NCBI GenBank assembly: GCA_021732995.1 | Contig: JAKFWA010000068.1 | Coordinates: 51,099-115,098, forward strand | Direction: 5' to 3' | Source: Planctomycetaceae bacterium | GTDB lineage: Bacteria > Planctomycetota > Planctomycetia > Planctomycetales > Planctomycetaceae | DNA: 64,000 bases | Shown here: positions 9,451 through 20,382 of the stretch, one piece after another | Position numbering within the stretch: the stretch's first letter is position 1 | Layout: every line of letters starts with the position of its first letter | Made by a program: the position numbers and the translations under genes | The notes under the pieces: model-generated | The model's input: only the letters and a program-made list of their open reading frames with translations | Databases searched by the model: none | Told to the model about the DNA's origin: nothing

Positions 9451-10908
9451 ATGCCCAAATTGCTCATCATCGACGACGAACCGGGCGTCCTGTTTTCGCT
9501 GGAATCCGCGTTGGCGTCGCCGTCGCTGACAGTCGTCAGCGCCGAGACCGCCAGCGACGGGCTCGAAGCCGCCCGGCGAGAGAACCCCGATGTGATCTTG
9601 TTGGATGTGCAGTTGCCGGACTGCAACGGCCTGGAAGTCTTCAATCAGTTGCATGCCGCCGATCCGCGTTTGCCGGTCATCATCATGACCGCGCACGGCA
9701 CGACGGACACCGCCATCGAAGCCATGAAGCGCGGCTCGTTTGACTACCTGATCAAGCCCGTCGAACTCTCGGAACTGCGCGATGTGCTGGATCGAGCGGT
9801 TGAACTCAGTCGCCTCAGTCGTACACCCGCAGTCTTCAATGAGACTCCGCAGCCCGGCTTGCGCGGCGATCAGTTCATCGGCCGTTCACGCGCCATGCAC
9901 GACGTCTACAAACAAATTGGCCGCGTCGCCGCTCAGGATGTCAACGTACTGATTCTCGGCGAAAGCGGGACCGGCAAAGAGCTTGTAGCGCGAGCACTGT
10001 TCCAGCACAGCCAACGCAAGGACAAGCTCTTCCTGGCAATCAACTGCGCCGCAATCCCGGAAACGCTTCTGGAAAGCGAGCTGTTTGGTCACGAGAAAGG
10101 CTCGTTCACGGGCGCTGATAAACGCCGCATCGGCAAGTTTGAGCAGGCGGACGGCGGCACACTCTTCATGGACGAAATCGGTGACATGAGCTTGCCGACT
10201 CAATCCAAAGTTCTGCGCATCCTGCAGGAACAGCGTTTCGAGCGCATCGGTGGTAACGAGGTCGTCGCGACGAATGTCCGACTGATCGCGGCGACGCATC
10301 AGGATCTGCCGCGCCTGGTTGAACAGGGACGTTTTCGCAACGACCTCTTCTACCGGCTGAACGTCTTCACGATTCAGCTTCCGCCGCTGCGTGAGCGACT
10401 CGAAGACTTGCCGATGCTGGTGGATTACTTTGTTTCCAAGTTCAACGGCGAGTTGCACAAACGGATCGCCCTGGTCGCTCCGGAAGCCATGTCGCGACTG
10501 CTGCAACACCCGTGGCCAGGAAACATTCGGGAACTGCAGAACGCGATCAAATACGCCATCGTCCAAGCCCCGGGCGAAGTTCTGACGAGCGACTGTCTGC
10601 CTCTGAGCATTCAAGGTGGCGAGCACCCGCTCATTCCACCTCCCCGCGCCGCTGCGACTTCCGAGCAGGCTTTAGATCTGATTGAGCTGACCCGTTACCT
10701 GATCTCAACTCAGCAGCCAGACATCTATGAAACCATCATCAACGCCGTCGATCGAATCGTGCTGCGTGAAGCGTTGCTGCAAACCAACGGCAACCAGGTC
10801 GCCGCTTCCGAGTTGCTGGGCATCGCCCGCAACACCCTGCGAACGAAGCTGAAGACGCTGAATCTGAACGTCGACAAGCCGGCTTCGGACGACAACGCCG
10901 GTTCATAA
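9451..10908 (+). CDS. Sigma-54-dependent response regulator, NtrC/AtoC-like
   Basis: A 485-residue enhancer-binding protein. The receiver domain is about residues 1-120, with the acidic pocket IIDDE at the start, phospho-acceptor Asp52 (ILLDVQLPD) and the later Lys in YLIKPVE. The AAA+ domain has Walker A GESGTGKE (about 170-177) and Walker B LFMDEIGDM (about 236-244). The sigma-54 contact loop reads GSFTGA (217-222), not the usual GAFTGA. The C-terminal Fis-type helix-turn-helix is near 435-475 (LLQTNGNQVAASELLGIARNTL). It is the likely partner of the upstream kinase. Its target promoters are not known; one sigma-54-like site is noted at 26.9 kb but nothing links the two directly. Confidence 0.95.
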   Translation: MPKLLIIDDEPGVLFSLESALASPSLTVVSAETASDGLEAARRENPDVILLDVQLPDCNGLEVFNQLHAADPRLPVIIMTAHGTTDTAIEAMKRGSFDYLIKPVELSELRDVLDRAVELSRLSRTPAVFNETPQPGLRGDQFIGRSRAMHDVYKQIGRVAAQDVNVLILGESGTGKELVARALFQHSQRKDKLFLAINCAAIPETLLESELFGHEKGSFTGADKRRIGKFEQADGGTLFMDEIGDMSLPTQSKVLRILQEQRFERIGGNEVVATNVRLIAATHQDLPRLVEQGRFRNDLFYRLNVFTIQLPPLRERLEDLPMLVDYFVSKFNGELHKRIALVAPEAMSRLLQHPWPGNIRELQNAIKYAIVQAPGEVLTSDCLPLSIQGGEHPLIPPPRAAATSEQALDLIELTRYLISTQQPDIYETIINAVDRIVLREALLQTNGNQVAASELLGIARNTLRTKLKTLNLNVDKPASDDNAGS

Positions 10909-11171
10909 CTGTCTTCGTTTCGCACGCGCTCGCGCTGGCCGCTGCGCAAAGAATGCTCACCAAAATTCCTCATGAAACGCGGTCGGTCTCTCGCGAACCG
11001 CGAAACTGAGACCTGATGTTTTCCACATGTCGGAAAAGTGCTCCTGAAACGGGCAAAAAGGCCCCGACTGCCACGTCGCAGCAAGTTCTGAGCTGTTGGT
11101 ATCCGAGTTGCTTGTCTAGATCCGAGTTTCTTGATCGCAACTCAGCGTCGCCTTCGCTCAGGCACTTCATC

Positions 11172-11372
11172 ATGTCCTCTCCATCCAGCACAGCATCGTC
11201 GACAGCGCTCGATCAGATCGTGCCTCGCACACCACCGGGAGCGGGAGCCAATGCACCAAACTCAGGACGAGAGGAAAACGGGCGCATACTTCGCGTCGAG
11301 CGTCTGATGGTGATTGCCGTCATCGCCGGTGCGATTCTGACGGCCATCGTCTGTACTTACCTGCTGACGTAA
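11172..11372 (+). CDS. Small single-helix membrane peptide
   Basis: 66 residues. The N-terminal 40 residues are Ser/Pro/Gly-rich and polar, followed by one hydrophobic segment near the C-terminus (VERLMVIAVIAGAILTAIVCTYLLT). This gives a tail-anchored or single-pass topology. The ATG at 11172 was chosen over an in-frame one at 11016 because the upstream part is basic and featureless. No family is recognised. It follows the two-component pair on the same strand after 263 bases in which no terminator or gene was seen. Function unknown. Confidence 0.5.
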   Translation: MSSPSSTASSTALDQIVPRTPPGAGANAPNSGREENGRILRVERLMVIAVIAGAILTAIVCTYLLT

Positions 11373-11406
11373 TCTCAGATAACTGCTCTGCGAAGCTCAC
11401 AGTCCG

Positions 11407-12651
11407 TCAGTGTACCTGGAACAGCACGAACTTCAGGTAGCGGAATTCAGGCAACGCCAGCGGCGTCGGGTGATCGGCAGGCTGACCGTGAATGCCGAGC
11501 ACCGTCGCGCGCCTTCTGGCCTGCGAGATTCCCTCTTCGCTGATTCTTAAGAACTCCGTCTGATCGATGTGACTCGAACAGGACGACAAAGCCAGCAGTC
11601 CACCCCGCGCGGTCACCGCCGCAGACTCGGACGCCAGCTTCTGATAGGCCGGAACAGCCTTGCTCAAGGCCGCCTTGGACGGCGCAAATGACGGCGGATC
11701 ACTGATCACCAGATCCCACGTTTCGCGGTTCTGACGAGCTGCCGCTAGAAACTCGAAGGCATCCGCAGTCACTCCCGCATGTGCCGAGTCAGCAAGGCCG
11801 TTGAGCAACCAGTGGCTGTTTGCCGCCAACACGGCCGGCTCTGCCAAGTCGACCGTCGTCACATGACGAGCCCCACCGCAGCCCGCCGCGATTGAAAACC
11901 CGCCGGTGTAGCCAAACAGGTTCAGCACGCGCAAGCCATTCGCCATCTGACGAACTCGCAAACGGTTGTCCCGCTGATCTAGAAAGAAGCCAGTCTTCTG
12001 GCCGTGCAAAATGTCGACCGTAAACCGCGTTCCGTTTTCCAGAAACTCGATCGGCTTCTCGGGTGCCGTACCCTTAAGCATGCGGGCGTCAGCACCACGT
12101 TCGCGCGGACGTTCACAAATCGTTTCCAACCGCAGCTCTTCACTGAGCCAATCCGCGATGCCTGCAGCGTTCCAGAAACCGGCTGCACCGGGACCATCCA
12201 GCTTTACAACGGCCGCACTGTCATAGACATCAGCGACTAGACCGGGCAGGCCATCGCCCTCGCCGTTAAACAATCGATTGCCAGTCGTTAAGCCCACCGC
12301 AGCGGGAGCGTTTTCGAAGAGCCGTTTTCGCAGCGCGAGGGCCTGACGCAACCGTAATCTGGCCCAGCTTTCGTTCAGCGGTTGTTCGTCATCGACATTG
12401 CAGGCGCGGAATGCGAGAGGGCTGTCGCATTCGTAAAAGCCACGAGCGACGGGGCGGCCGCGTTTGTTGTCGAGCAGAACGGCTCTGGTTCCCGGTGGAG
12501 CTTGGGGAACCTCACGCAGTGCATCCGCGTAGACCCAGGGATCGCCACGTTTCAGCGAGCGCACCAGATCACGCCCGAGCCGAAGCGTCACTTCGTCCGC
12601 GCGCGATGAATTGAGCAATGAAGACTTCAGCTTGAAATTCCCGTCTGCCAC
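11407..12651 (-). CDS. rlmI: Class I rRNA methyltransferase, RlmI-like (23S rRNA m5C)
   Basis: 414 residues with the RlmI/RlmK-type layout. An N-terminal PUA domain (LRLGRDLVRSLKRGDPWVYADAL) is followed by an EEHEE-type domain and a Rossmann methyltransferase. The SAM motif I is NLFGYTGGFSIAA, motif IV is SDPPSFAPSK, and motif VI with the probable catalytic Cys is ALSSCSSH. The family methylates C5 of a cytosine in 23S rRNA (C1962 in E. coli). The start at 12651 is GTG. It lies 26 bases after the sulfatase gene on the same strand and may be read from the same transcript, although the functions are unrelated. Confidence 0.85.
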   Translation of the reverse strand: MADGNFKLKSSLLNSSRADEVTLRLGRDLVRSLKRGDPWVYADALREVPQAPPGTRAVLLDNKRGRPVARGFYECDSPLAFRACNVDDEQPLNESWARLRLRQALALRKRLFENAPAAVGLTTGNRLFNGEGDGLPGLVADVYDSAAVVKLDGPGAAGFWNAAGIADWLSEELRLETICERPRERGADARMLKGTAPEKPIEFLENGTRFTVDILHGQKTGFFLDQRDNRLRVRQMANGLRVLNLFGYTGGFSIAAGCGGARHVTTVDLAEPAVLAANSHWLLNGLADSAHAGVTADAFEFLAAARQNRETWDLVISDPPSFAPSKAALSKAVPAYQKLASESAAVTARGGLLALSSCSSHIDQTEFLRISEEGISQARRRATVLGIHGQPADHPTPLALPEFRYLKFVLFQVH

Positions 12652-12677
12652 GACACCAACTTAGTAAGAACCATCAA

Positions 12678-14108
12678 CTACTTCGTCGCCAATCCGTGGG
12701 GCCTCACTTCGAAGCCCGTTTTGCCCGTCAGCGCATCACCGAGTTCCGCTCTCGCCACATCGGCGAGTTTTGACAGCCGCGCCACAACATCGGGATTCCT
12801 CTCTGCAACGTTGCGAAGTTCGCCGATGTCAGTCTCCAGATTGAAGAGTGCCAGATCGGTCTTGGCGTCGACGTACGGCCCCGGTACGCCCCCTGCTCCG
12901 CCGGACTTCAGTGCGCGGTACGAATGCGGGAAGTGCAGTTTCCACGACCCACTCCTTACCGCGTGCAGTTCCTTGCCCCAATAAAAATAGAACGATTCAT
13001 GCGGGGTCTTCGCATCGGTCTCGCCCAACAGCAGCGGTCGAATGCTGAGTCCATCCAGCTTGTTGGGCGGCAGTTCTGCGCCGGCGAACTCGGCCAATGT
13101 CGGCAGCACATCAATTGTTGACGCCAGTTGCTTGCATTCTTTGCCAGCGGGAATCTTCCCCGGCCAGCGAGCGACACACGGCACCCGTTGGCCGCCGTCC
13201 CAAGCTGTGCCCTTGCCATGACGCAGCGGTCCCGCCGATCCCGCATGGTCGCCATACGAGAGCCAGGGGCCATTGTCAGACGTAAAGATCACCAACGTGT
13301 TGCTGTCCAAATCATGTTTCTTGAGCGTGTCCAGAATCTGGCCGACGGACCAATCAATTTCCGAGATCACATCTCCGAAGAGACCTCGCTTCGACTTGCC
13401 TTTGAACTTGTCGCTGACGAACAACGGCACGTGCGGCATCGAATGTGGCACGTACAGGAAGAACGGTTTGTTGCGATTGCGTTCAATGAAGCTGACCGCG
13501 TGCTCGGTGTATTGAGTCGTCAGTTGCGTCTGGTCCTGCCCGGTCATCTTCGGATTGACGATCTTGTTTCCGGAGATCAGCGGTAAGTCGGGAAAGCTCT
13601 TGCCCGACGTCGGATGAAACGGCCACATGTCGTTGGAATAAGGCAGCCCGAAGTATTCATCGAAGCCATGCTGCAGCGGCAAGAACTGCTGCTTATCGCC
13701 CAAGTGCCATTTGCCAAACACGGCTGTCGCATAACCTCGCGGCTTGAGCACTTCCGCAATCGTCCACTCGTTGTCGTTGATCCCCTGCTTCGAACCCGGC
13801 CCCAAAGCCCCCATGATGCTGACGCGATTCGAATAGCAGCCCGTCAGCAAAGCGGCGCGTGATGCTGAGCACACCGCCTGGGAGACATAGAAGTCCGTGA
13901 ACCTCATCCCCTCGCGTGCCATGCGATCGAGATGCGGCGTCTCAATATCCTTAGCCCCGAACGGACCAATGTCCGCGTAACCGAGATCATCCGCGAAAAT
14001 GACCACGAAGTTCGGAGGCCGCTGAGCATCGGCCGCGCGCGCACCTGCTGCAGCCATCATCAACATGACGGCTGCCAGTATGCCGATCAGACTTCTTGCT
14101 GAGATCAT
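12678..14108 (-). CDS. Secreted type I sulfatase
   Basis: 476 residues with a signal peptide of about 25 residues ending ARA. It removes sulfate esters from a polysaccharide or other sulfated substrate; planctomycetes have many such enzymes for algal polymers. Visible motifs: metal-binding ADD at residues 39-41, and the formylglycine signature Cys80-Ser-Ala-Ser-Arg (CSASR, type CxAxR) followed by AALLTG, which needs a formylglycine-generating or anSME enzyme for maturation. Further motifs are GKWHLGD, SDNGPW and [10 protein letters not shown]. Length and order fit the arylsulfatase A family (SulfAtlas S1). The substrate cannot be read from the sequence. The upstream terminator separates it from korB. 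Confidence 0.93.
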   Translation of the reverse strand: MISARSLIGILAAVMLMMAAAGARAADAQRPPNFVVIFADDLGYADIGPFGAKDIETPHLDRMAREGMRFTDFYVSQAVCSASRAALLTGCYSNRVSIMGALGPGSKQGINDNEWTIAEVLKPRGYATAVFGKWHLGDKQQFLPLQHGFDEYFGLPYSNDMWPFHPTSGKSFPDLPLISGNKIVNPKMTGQDQTQLTTQYTEHAVSFIERNRNKPFFLYVPHSMPHVPLFVSDKFKGKSKRGLFGDVISEIDWSVGQILDTLKKHDLDSNTLVIFTSDNGPWLSYGDHAGSAGPLRHGKGTAWDGGQRVPCVARWPGKIPAGKECKQLASTIDVLPTLAEFAGAELPPNKLDGLSIRPLLLGETDAKTPHESFYFYWGKELHAVRSGSWKLHFPHSYRALKSGGAGGVPGPYVDAKTDLALFNLETDIGELRNVAERNPDVVARLSKLADVARAELGDALTGKTGFEVRPHGLATK

Positions 14109-14150
14109 GAGTGTGCCTCGACCTGCTAGACGACGTCTCCGCCAACAAAA

Positions 14151-14178
14151 ACAGCCACACCCGATCGAGTGTGGCTGT
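14151..14178 (-). terminator. Rho-independent terminator of korB
   Basis: A perfect 10-bp stem (acagccacac at 14151-14160 with gtgtggctgt at 14169-14178) has an 8-base loop and, reading on the minus strand, is followed directly by TTTTTG. It sits 40 bases after the korB stop, so it should end the korA-korB transcript before the sulfatase gene. Confidence 0.85.
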
Positions 14179-14218
14179 CAGTTATGGATCGTGAGACTGC
14201 AGAAATACAGTCAACGAA

Positions 14219-15235
<1,017 letters not shown>

Positions 15236-15278
15236 GGCGATTTTGGCCTATTCGAAAACTTGTTTGGAGTGCGAGAGG

Positions 15279-15301
15279 AGCCTGACCGAAGCGGTCAGGC
15301 T
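15279..15301 (-). other. Hairpin between korA and korB
   Basis: A perfect 9-bp stem (agcctgacc with ggtcaggct) and a 5-base loop lies in the 124-base korA-korB spacer. There is no T-run after it on the minus strand, so it is more likely an mRNA-stabilising or processing hairpin, or a weak attenuator, than a full terminator. Confidence 0.45.
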
Positions 15302-15359
15302 GCATGAATCTTTGGCTCTATCTCAACTCATTATGAAACGGTTTTGACCGAGTTGCAGA

Positions 15360-17300
15360 TCAGCCCCCTGCCTCGCCGAGGTCTTCCGACCGGCCTGCGC
15401 CGGTTGAGAGATGCGTCGGCAGCTCACTCAGAGGCTGAGTGAGGATAGTGTCAAGCGCAGCAGCAACTTCAGAAACCAGGAACGGCTTGCCCTTGATCTT
15501 GTTGAGACCGCGAGCGTCAACCAGGAACTTGTACCGGATCAACGTCAGCAGTTGGCCCATATTGAGTTCTGGAATCAGCACCTTCTCGTAGCGCTTCAGC
15601 ATCTCGCCGAGATTCTTGGGGAACGGGTTGAGATACCGCAGATGCGCGTGAGCCACAGACTTGCCGGCTTCCTGGGCGTCGCGAGTCGCCGAACGCACAG
15701 CTCCGTAAGTTCCGCCCCAGCTCAAGACCAGCAGATCGCCCGAATCCGGGCCAATCACGGTCTGTTCGGGAATGTAGTTCGCAATGTTTGCGACCTTCTT
15801 CGCACGAGTCCGGACCATGTGCTCATGGTTTGGCGGCGAGTAGTTGATGTGACCAGTGCCATCCGACTTCTCGAGACCACCGATGCGGTGCTCGAGGCCT
15901 GGCGTACCGATCCTCGCCCACGGACGAGCACGCTTCTCTGGATCGCGGAGGTACGGCAGATAGCCCTTCTCGGAGTTGACTGCCGTCGGGTGCTTCACCT
16001 CGATCTTGTGCAGTTCGCTCAGATCCGGAATACGCCAAGGCTCGGCACCATTGGCAATGTAGCCATCGGTGAGGAAGAGCACCGGAGTCATGAACTCAAC
16101 CGCAATCCGCATGGCTTCTTGAACCATGTAGAAGCAGTCGCCGGGGCTCGCGGCAGCGATCACGGGCATCGGGCTTTCGCCGTTACGACCGAACATCGCC
16201 AACAGCAGATCCGCTTGCTCCGTCTTCGTCGGCAGACCAGTACTTGGGCCACCGCGTTGCACGTCGATGATCACCAATGGCAACTCGGTCATCACACCGA
16301 GACCCATCGCTTCACCCTTCAGGCAGATGCCCGGGCCGGAGCTGGCGGTAACAGCCAGCTCACCGGCATAAGCAGCACCCACCGCAGCAGCGCACGCCGC
16401 GATTTCGTCTTCCGCCTGGAAGGTACGAATGCCGAAGTTCTTGTGAGTGGAAAGCTCGTGCAAAATGTCACTGGCAGGAGTGATGGGGTAGCCAGCGAAG
16501 TACAGGCTTCGGCCAGCCAGCTTGGCCGCAGCAACCAAACCGATGGCGGTGGCTTCGTTGCCGGTCATCTTGCGATACTTGCCAGCAGGCAGCTTGGCCG
16601 GATCAACCTGGTAGTGAACCGTGAAGCTTTCGGTCGAGAAGCCGTAGTTGTAGCCAGCGCGCAGCGCTCGCAGGTTGGCTTCCAGAATCTCAGGCTTCTT
16701 GGCGAACTGGTGCTTGAGGTAATCCTCAGTCACCTTCATGTCGCGTTCGTAGAGCCAGTACACCAGACCGAGCGAGAAGAAGTTCTTGCAACGATCGGCT
16801 TCCTTGGTCGACAGACCGAGACCGGCGACAGCATCGCGCGTCAGGCGCGTCATCGGAACCTTGTGCACTCGGAATGCCGAGATCACGTCGGTCTCGAGCG
16901 GGTTCTGAGTGTAGTTGGCCTTGGCGACGTCTTGCTTGCCGAAGTTGTCTTCGTTGACGATCAGGGTGCCGCCGCGCTTCAGGTCGCCGACGTTGGCTCG
17001 CAGAGCAGCGGGATTCATCGCCACCAGCGTGTCAACTTCGTCGCCGGGGGTGAAGATGTCGTGATTGGAGAAGCACAACTGAAAGCCGGACACACCCGCG
17101 AGCGTTCCGACGGGGGCGCGAATTTCGGCTGGGAAGTCTGGGAAAGTACAAACGTCATTACCGAACGCCGCGGACGAATTCGTCATCTGGGTGCCGACGA
17201 GCTGCATACCGTCGCCTGAGTCACCACAGAAACGCACCACAACGGTTTCGACGGATTCTCGCCGCTTGCCCGCTGGAGCGTTGTCGATCACTGCTGACAT
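15360..17300 (-). CDS. korA: 2-oxoacid:ferredoxin oxidoreductase, fused gamma-alpha subunit
   Basis: 646 residues in the fused gamma-alpha arrangement common in aerobic and bacteroidete-type KorA. The gamma domain is at the N-terminus ([18 protein letters not shown] to about residue 200). The alpha/pyrimidine domain starts about residue 240 ([30 protein letters not shown]). Later motifs are [19 protein letters not shown] and [16 protein letters not shown]. The C-terminal domain ends with [29 protein letters not shown] sequence. It forms the oxidoreductase with KorB. A very long open frame on the opposite strand inside this gene is judged a codon-bias shadow. Confidence 0.93.
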   Translation of the reverse strand: MSAVIDNAPAGKRRESVETVVVRFCGDSGDGMQLVGTQMTNSSAAFGNDVCTFPDFPAEIRAPVGTLAGVSGFQLCFSNHDIFTPGDEVDTLVAMNPAALRANVGDLKRGGTLIVNEDNFGKQDVAKANYTQNPLETDVISAFRVHKVPMTRLTRDAVAGLGLSTKEADRCKNFFSLGLVYWLYERDMKVTEDYLKHQFAKKPEILEANLRALRAGYNYGFSTESFTVHYQVDPAKLPAGKYRKMTGNEATAIGLVAAAKLAGRSLYFAGYPITPASDILHELSTHKNFGIRTFQAEDEIAACAAAVGAAYAGELAVTASSGPGICLKGEAMGLGVMTELPLVIIDVQRGGPSTGLPTKTEQADLLLAMFGRNGESPMPVIAAASPGDCFYMVQEAMRIAVEFMTPVLFLTDGYIANGAEPWRIPDLSELHKIEVKHPTAVNSEKGYLPYLRDPEKRARPWARIGTPGLEHRIGGLEKSDGTGHINYSPPNHEHMVRTRAKKVANIANYIPEQTVIGPDSGDLLVLSWGGTYGAVRSATRDAQEAGKSVAHAHLRYLNPFPKNLGEMLKRYEKVLIPELNMGQLLTLIRYKFLVDARGLNKIKGKPFLVSEVAAALDTILTQPLSELPTHLSTGAGRSEDLGEAGG

Positions 17301-17797
17301 AAAACTGGGCTCCTGACGCCTGGGTGGCGTCTTCGAAAATTGAACGACCTCGAACTTATATGTGGTCGCAGATCCGTCAGTTCGAGCACAAACCGGGGAA
17401 CTGCGGCTTAACCGCTATCAGGACTGGCAGTTCTAAGAGCCTGTCTGACGTGCGACCATCTCTCTGGGCCGTCCTTTCCCAGAGAACGATCGAGAGACGG
17501 ATGCCGGTGGAACAGACTGGTGGGACAGCCGGGCGGAACGTGGAATAGTTTATCGAAACCTCGCAGTCAGTCGGCAACTACCCACAACACTACTTACGTT
17601 GCAGAGAGCCGCCAGACGGGCCGCGAAGAGCCGATTCTGGTGATACAGACCGACCTTTGGTATTGGAACCGCCTTTCACCCGTCAAGTGATGATGAGACG
17701 CCACCGGGTACATTTCTCGTCATCCTCAAACTCGATTCCCGCCGACGGGGACATCAAGAGACCGAACTTCTCCAAATCGGCCTGCTGAACGCTCATC
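17301..17797. other. Intergenic region upstream of korA and the pseudokinase
   Basis: About 500 bases between the divergent korA and pseudokinase genes. It should contain both promoters. Short open frames in it show no domain, and no hairpin, repeat or recognised RNA motif was found. Confidence 0.4.
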
Positions 17798-20353
17798 TTG
17801 CTCCCTTTTTCCGCTTGTGGGATAAACGTCAGCCAGCGTGCGAAAATCAGGACGATTTCAGCACTTGAGCAGATTGGTCTGCATTCGTTGGGAGCGCGGA
17901 AAGGATTCCGAGAAGTGGTCGAACCGGCATCGAAACAACTGCAGCAGATCCTGCTTGGCCAGCACCTTTGCTCGGCGCGAGACCTGCGACGTTGCCGCGG
18001 CCGGGTGAAACGACTTTCCGGTGATCTCCCCGCGTTCGATTCGATTTGGCTCGACGCCCTCGTGCAAGCACAAAAGCTGACGGCGTTCCAAAGTCAGGCG
18101 ATTGAAACCGCCCAGCTTGATCAGTTGCGGATCGGCCCGAGCGTAGTTCTTGATCGCATCGGCGGTTGTGTGTCGGAAACATTCCTGGCCCGCGATGTCA
18201 GTTCGTCTCTACTAATCGTCGTTAAGCGAGCCGTCGTCCCGGTCGAACTCAAGCAAGACACTCTGACACGACTGAATGAGCTGGTCGAGAAATCACGCGG
18301 CATTCTGCATTCCGGAGTGGTCGTCCCGCACGCCTGCAGCGAAATCGGCCCCAGCAAAACCGGACGGCCGAAGGCACGTGCTCATGATGGCCAGAACTGG
18401 CCCGGCGCACGCGTTGATCTGGCGCTCGCCAGTCGCCTGATTGAAGGTCTGACGCTCGGCGAGTTGCTGCTGCGACGCGGTCGCTTCCCGGCACGCGAGG
18501 TCCTGGAAATCGCGCGACAACTCCTTGATGCGCTCGCCATGCTGCATGAACACGGCATCGTGCATGGCCAGATCGCCATGAACAATATTCGCCTGCAGGC
18601 CTCCGGCCAGACCGTGCTGCTGGATGCGGGCATCGCTCCGGCCTTGGAGCCTGCTCTGCACATCAATGCGTTCATGCGACCTGACCGCTACGACGGTGTC
18701 GCTCCAGAACTCATCGGCACGGGCCGTGCGCCTTCAGCTCAAACCGATCTGTACGCACTCGGCACGTTGCTTTGGCACTTGCTGGCTGGACGTCCGCCGC
18801 ATCCCACCGGCGATCCACTGGCTAAGCTGGCAGCGCATCAGACTCAGCGCATTGATGACGTCCGCGAACTGGCACCGGAAACTCCCGAACTGCTCGCACG
18901 GTTGATTCATCGGCTGACGGAACCAAATCCAAGACTGCGGCCGAAGACTGCTCGCGAGCTGCTGGTGGTAACTCAACCGCCTGACGGTAAGGACTCTCCT
19001 AAGTCGGCCGCCAAAGAAACGATCTGCATCGGCATTCCGCGCCGCGCCGGACGATCGGCGCTGGCAGCTTTCGCAGCCACGTTCCAGCAGCCACCCTCAC
19101 GCCGATTGCCGCGACCAACCAGTCGCTTTCCGCAGTTCATGGCTGCAGCCACGGCGGCAGTTGTGCTCGCAGCCGTAACGGTCATCAGTCTGCATGGACA
19201 AAGCCGAAACTGGATTCTCGCCGAATTGCCGCGCCTGAAGTTCCCACTGCCGACAAGCGTGTCGGAAGCGGTCAACAACCCTGAGACCACGCCAGAGCCT
19301 GACGTTCCGACTGTGACTCAGAAGGAACCAGAACCTCTACCGAAGCCAGACGCGCACGGTGTCATTGAGCTGGACAACGTTGGACCATACCGGGCCGACA
19401 AGCTCATCTGGCAAGGTCGATGCCTGACATTGAAGGGCACCGCCAGCGAGCCGTCTCGCATCATCGTGGACTCCACTCCTCTGCTGCTGCGGGCCGACGA
19501 AGTAGTGCTTGACCACATCCAGATTGAGCGTGTTTCAACGGCCGACGAAGGCAATTCACTCACCGATGCGAGCGGCTCTAACGAACTGTCACAACTTTTG
19601 TATGTGGCGTCTCAGGCACTGACGATCCAGGGTTGCTCATTCGTTTCCTCAATCAGTCCGGAGTCAGCTCAAACTCCTTCCGCGCAGCAAGACGCGTTGT
19701 ACTGGGTACCGCGAGTCATCACAGATCTGCTGCCCAGGCGGCTCCACATTCGCGACTCGCAGATTGTCGGCGACTTCGGCACGGTGTCCTTGCTGTACGG
19801 TCGCAGCCATCAGGTGGTGATCGACAATGTGCTCAAGATCGGTGGTGGACCGCTGGTCCTGCTCAAGGCGCATTCCGACCTGCGAACGCAACAGAACTCA
19901 CTGCAGGAAGTATCGCTGACTCACACCACCCTGCGTGAAAGCGGCGGACTGCTGACGCTGCCGTTGGAATCTGGTCGGCTGCCCACGGCCGTGCATATCC
20001 AGCTTGAGAACACCGCGTTAGATCTGCGACCTCGCCACAACGGCCGCGGCAACGAACCGCTGGTCACGTTGCTCAGCAACTCAGCACCGCTCAAGAACTG
20101 GGACGATCGCGTGAAGCTGACTTGTGTTGATTCCGTTACGCAACAGGGACTGACTCCGTTCGTAGTCTCCACACCTGATGGCTCACGCATGCAGCCGCTA
20201 TCGATCAACAGCAAACGCCTGCAAGGCCTGACATCCGTCGAATTCCTGTTTCGCGGCAACGACATCAACTCGCGGCAGGACTCTGTGATCAGCGAGTTCA
20301 TGGCGCCGCGACGCAGTCCTCAAATGCCCGGAATCAAAGTCAAAGTCGATTGA
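17798..20353 (+). CDS. Membrane-anchored Ser/Thr pseudokinase with C-terminal beta-helix-like domain
   Basis: 851 residues if the TTG at 17798 is used; the true start may be a later GTG or TTG, as no SD site decides it. The N-terminal segment (FDSIWLDALVQAQKLTAFQSQAIE) is of a kind seen before planctomycete kinases. A protein-kinase fold follows: VAIK-like Lys143 (LIVVKRA), the loop HGQIAMNN (256-263) where the family has HRDLKPxN, DFG-like Asp276 (LLDAGIA) and APE (VAPEL, 301-305). The catalytic Asp is Gln258 and the Lys is Ala, so phosphotransfer is unlikely. One TM segment is near 446-467 (FMAAATAAVVLAAVTVISL). The exported part has repeated short strands like a right-handed beta-helix (ADEVVLDHIQIERV, RRLHIRDSQIVGDFG). 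It lies 29 bases upstream of the next gene, a probable operon. Confidence 0.8.
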   Translation: MLPFSACGINVSQRAKIRTISALEQIGLHSLGARKGFREVVEPASKQLQQILLGQHLCSARDLRRCRGRVKRLSGDLPAFDSIWLDALVQAQKLTAFQSQAIETAQLDQLRIGPSVVLDRIGGCVSETFLARDVSSSLLIVVKRAVVPVELKQDTLTRLNELVEKSRGILHSGVVVPHACSEIGPSKTGRPKARAHDGQNWPGARVDLALASRLIEGLTLGELLLRRGRFPAREVLEIARQLLDALAMLHEHGIVHGQIAMNNIRLQASGQTVLLDAGIAPALEPALHINAFMRPDRYDGVAPELIGTGRAPSAQTDLYALGTLLWHLLAGRPPHPTGDPLAKLAAHQTQRIDDVRELAPETPELLARLIHRLTEPNPRLRPKTARELLVVTQPPDGKDSPKSAAKETICIGIPRRAGRSALAAFAATFQQPPSRRLPRPTSRFPQFMAAATAAVVLAAVTVISLHGQSRNWILAELPRLKFPLPTSVSEAVNNPETTPEPDVPTVTQKEPEPLPKPDAHGVIELDNVGPYRADKLIWQGRCLTLKGTASEPSRIIVDSTPLLLRADEVVLDHIQIERVSTADEGNSLTDASGSNELSQLLYVASQALTIQGCSFVSSISPESAQTPSAQQDALYWVPRVITDLLPRRLHIRDSQIVGDFGTVSLLYGRSHQVVIDNVLKIGGGPLVLLKAHSDLRTQQNSLQEVSLTHTTLRESGGLLTLPLESGRLPTAVHIQLENTALDLRPRHNGRGNEPLVTLLSNSAPLKNWDDRVKLTCVDSVTQQGLTPFVVSTPDGSRMQPLSINSKRLQGLTSVEFLFRGNDINSRQDSVISEFMAPRRSPQMPGIKVKVD

Positions 20354-20382
20354 GCGACAAACGCAGATAGAGGAAGCAGGTC

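Noticed and set aside
15411..17219. 602-codon open frame on the plus strand inside korA
   Set aside because: It exactly antisense-covers the strongly recognised KorA and has no domain; length alone reflects codon bias.
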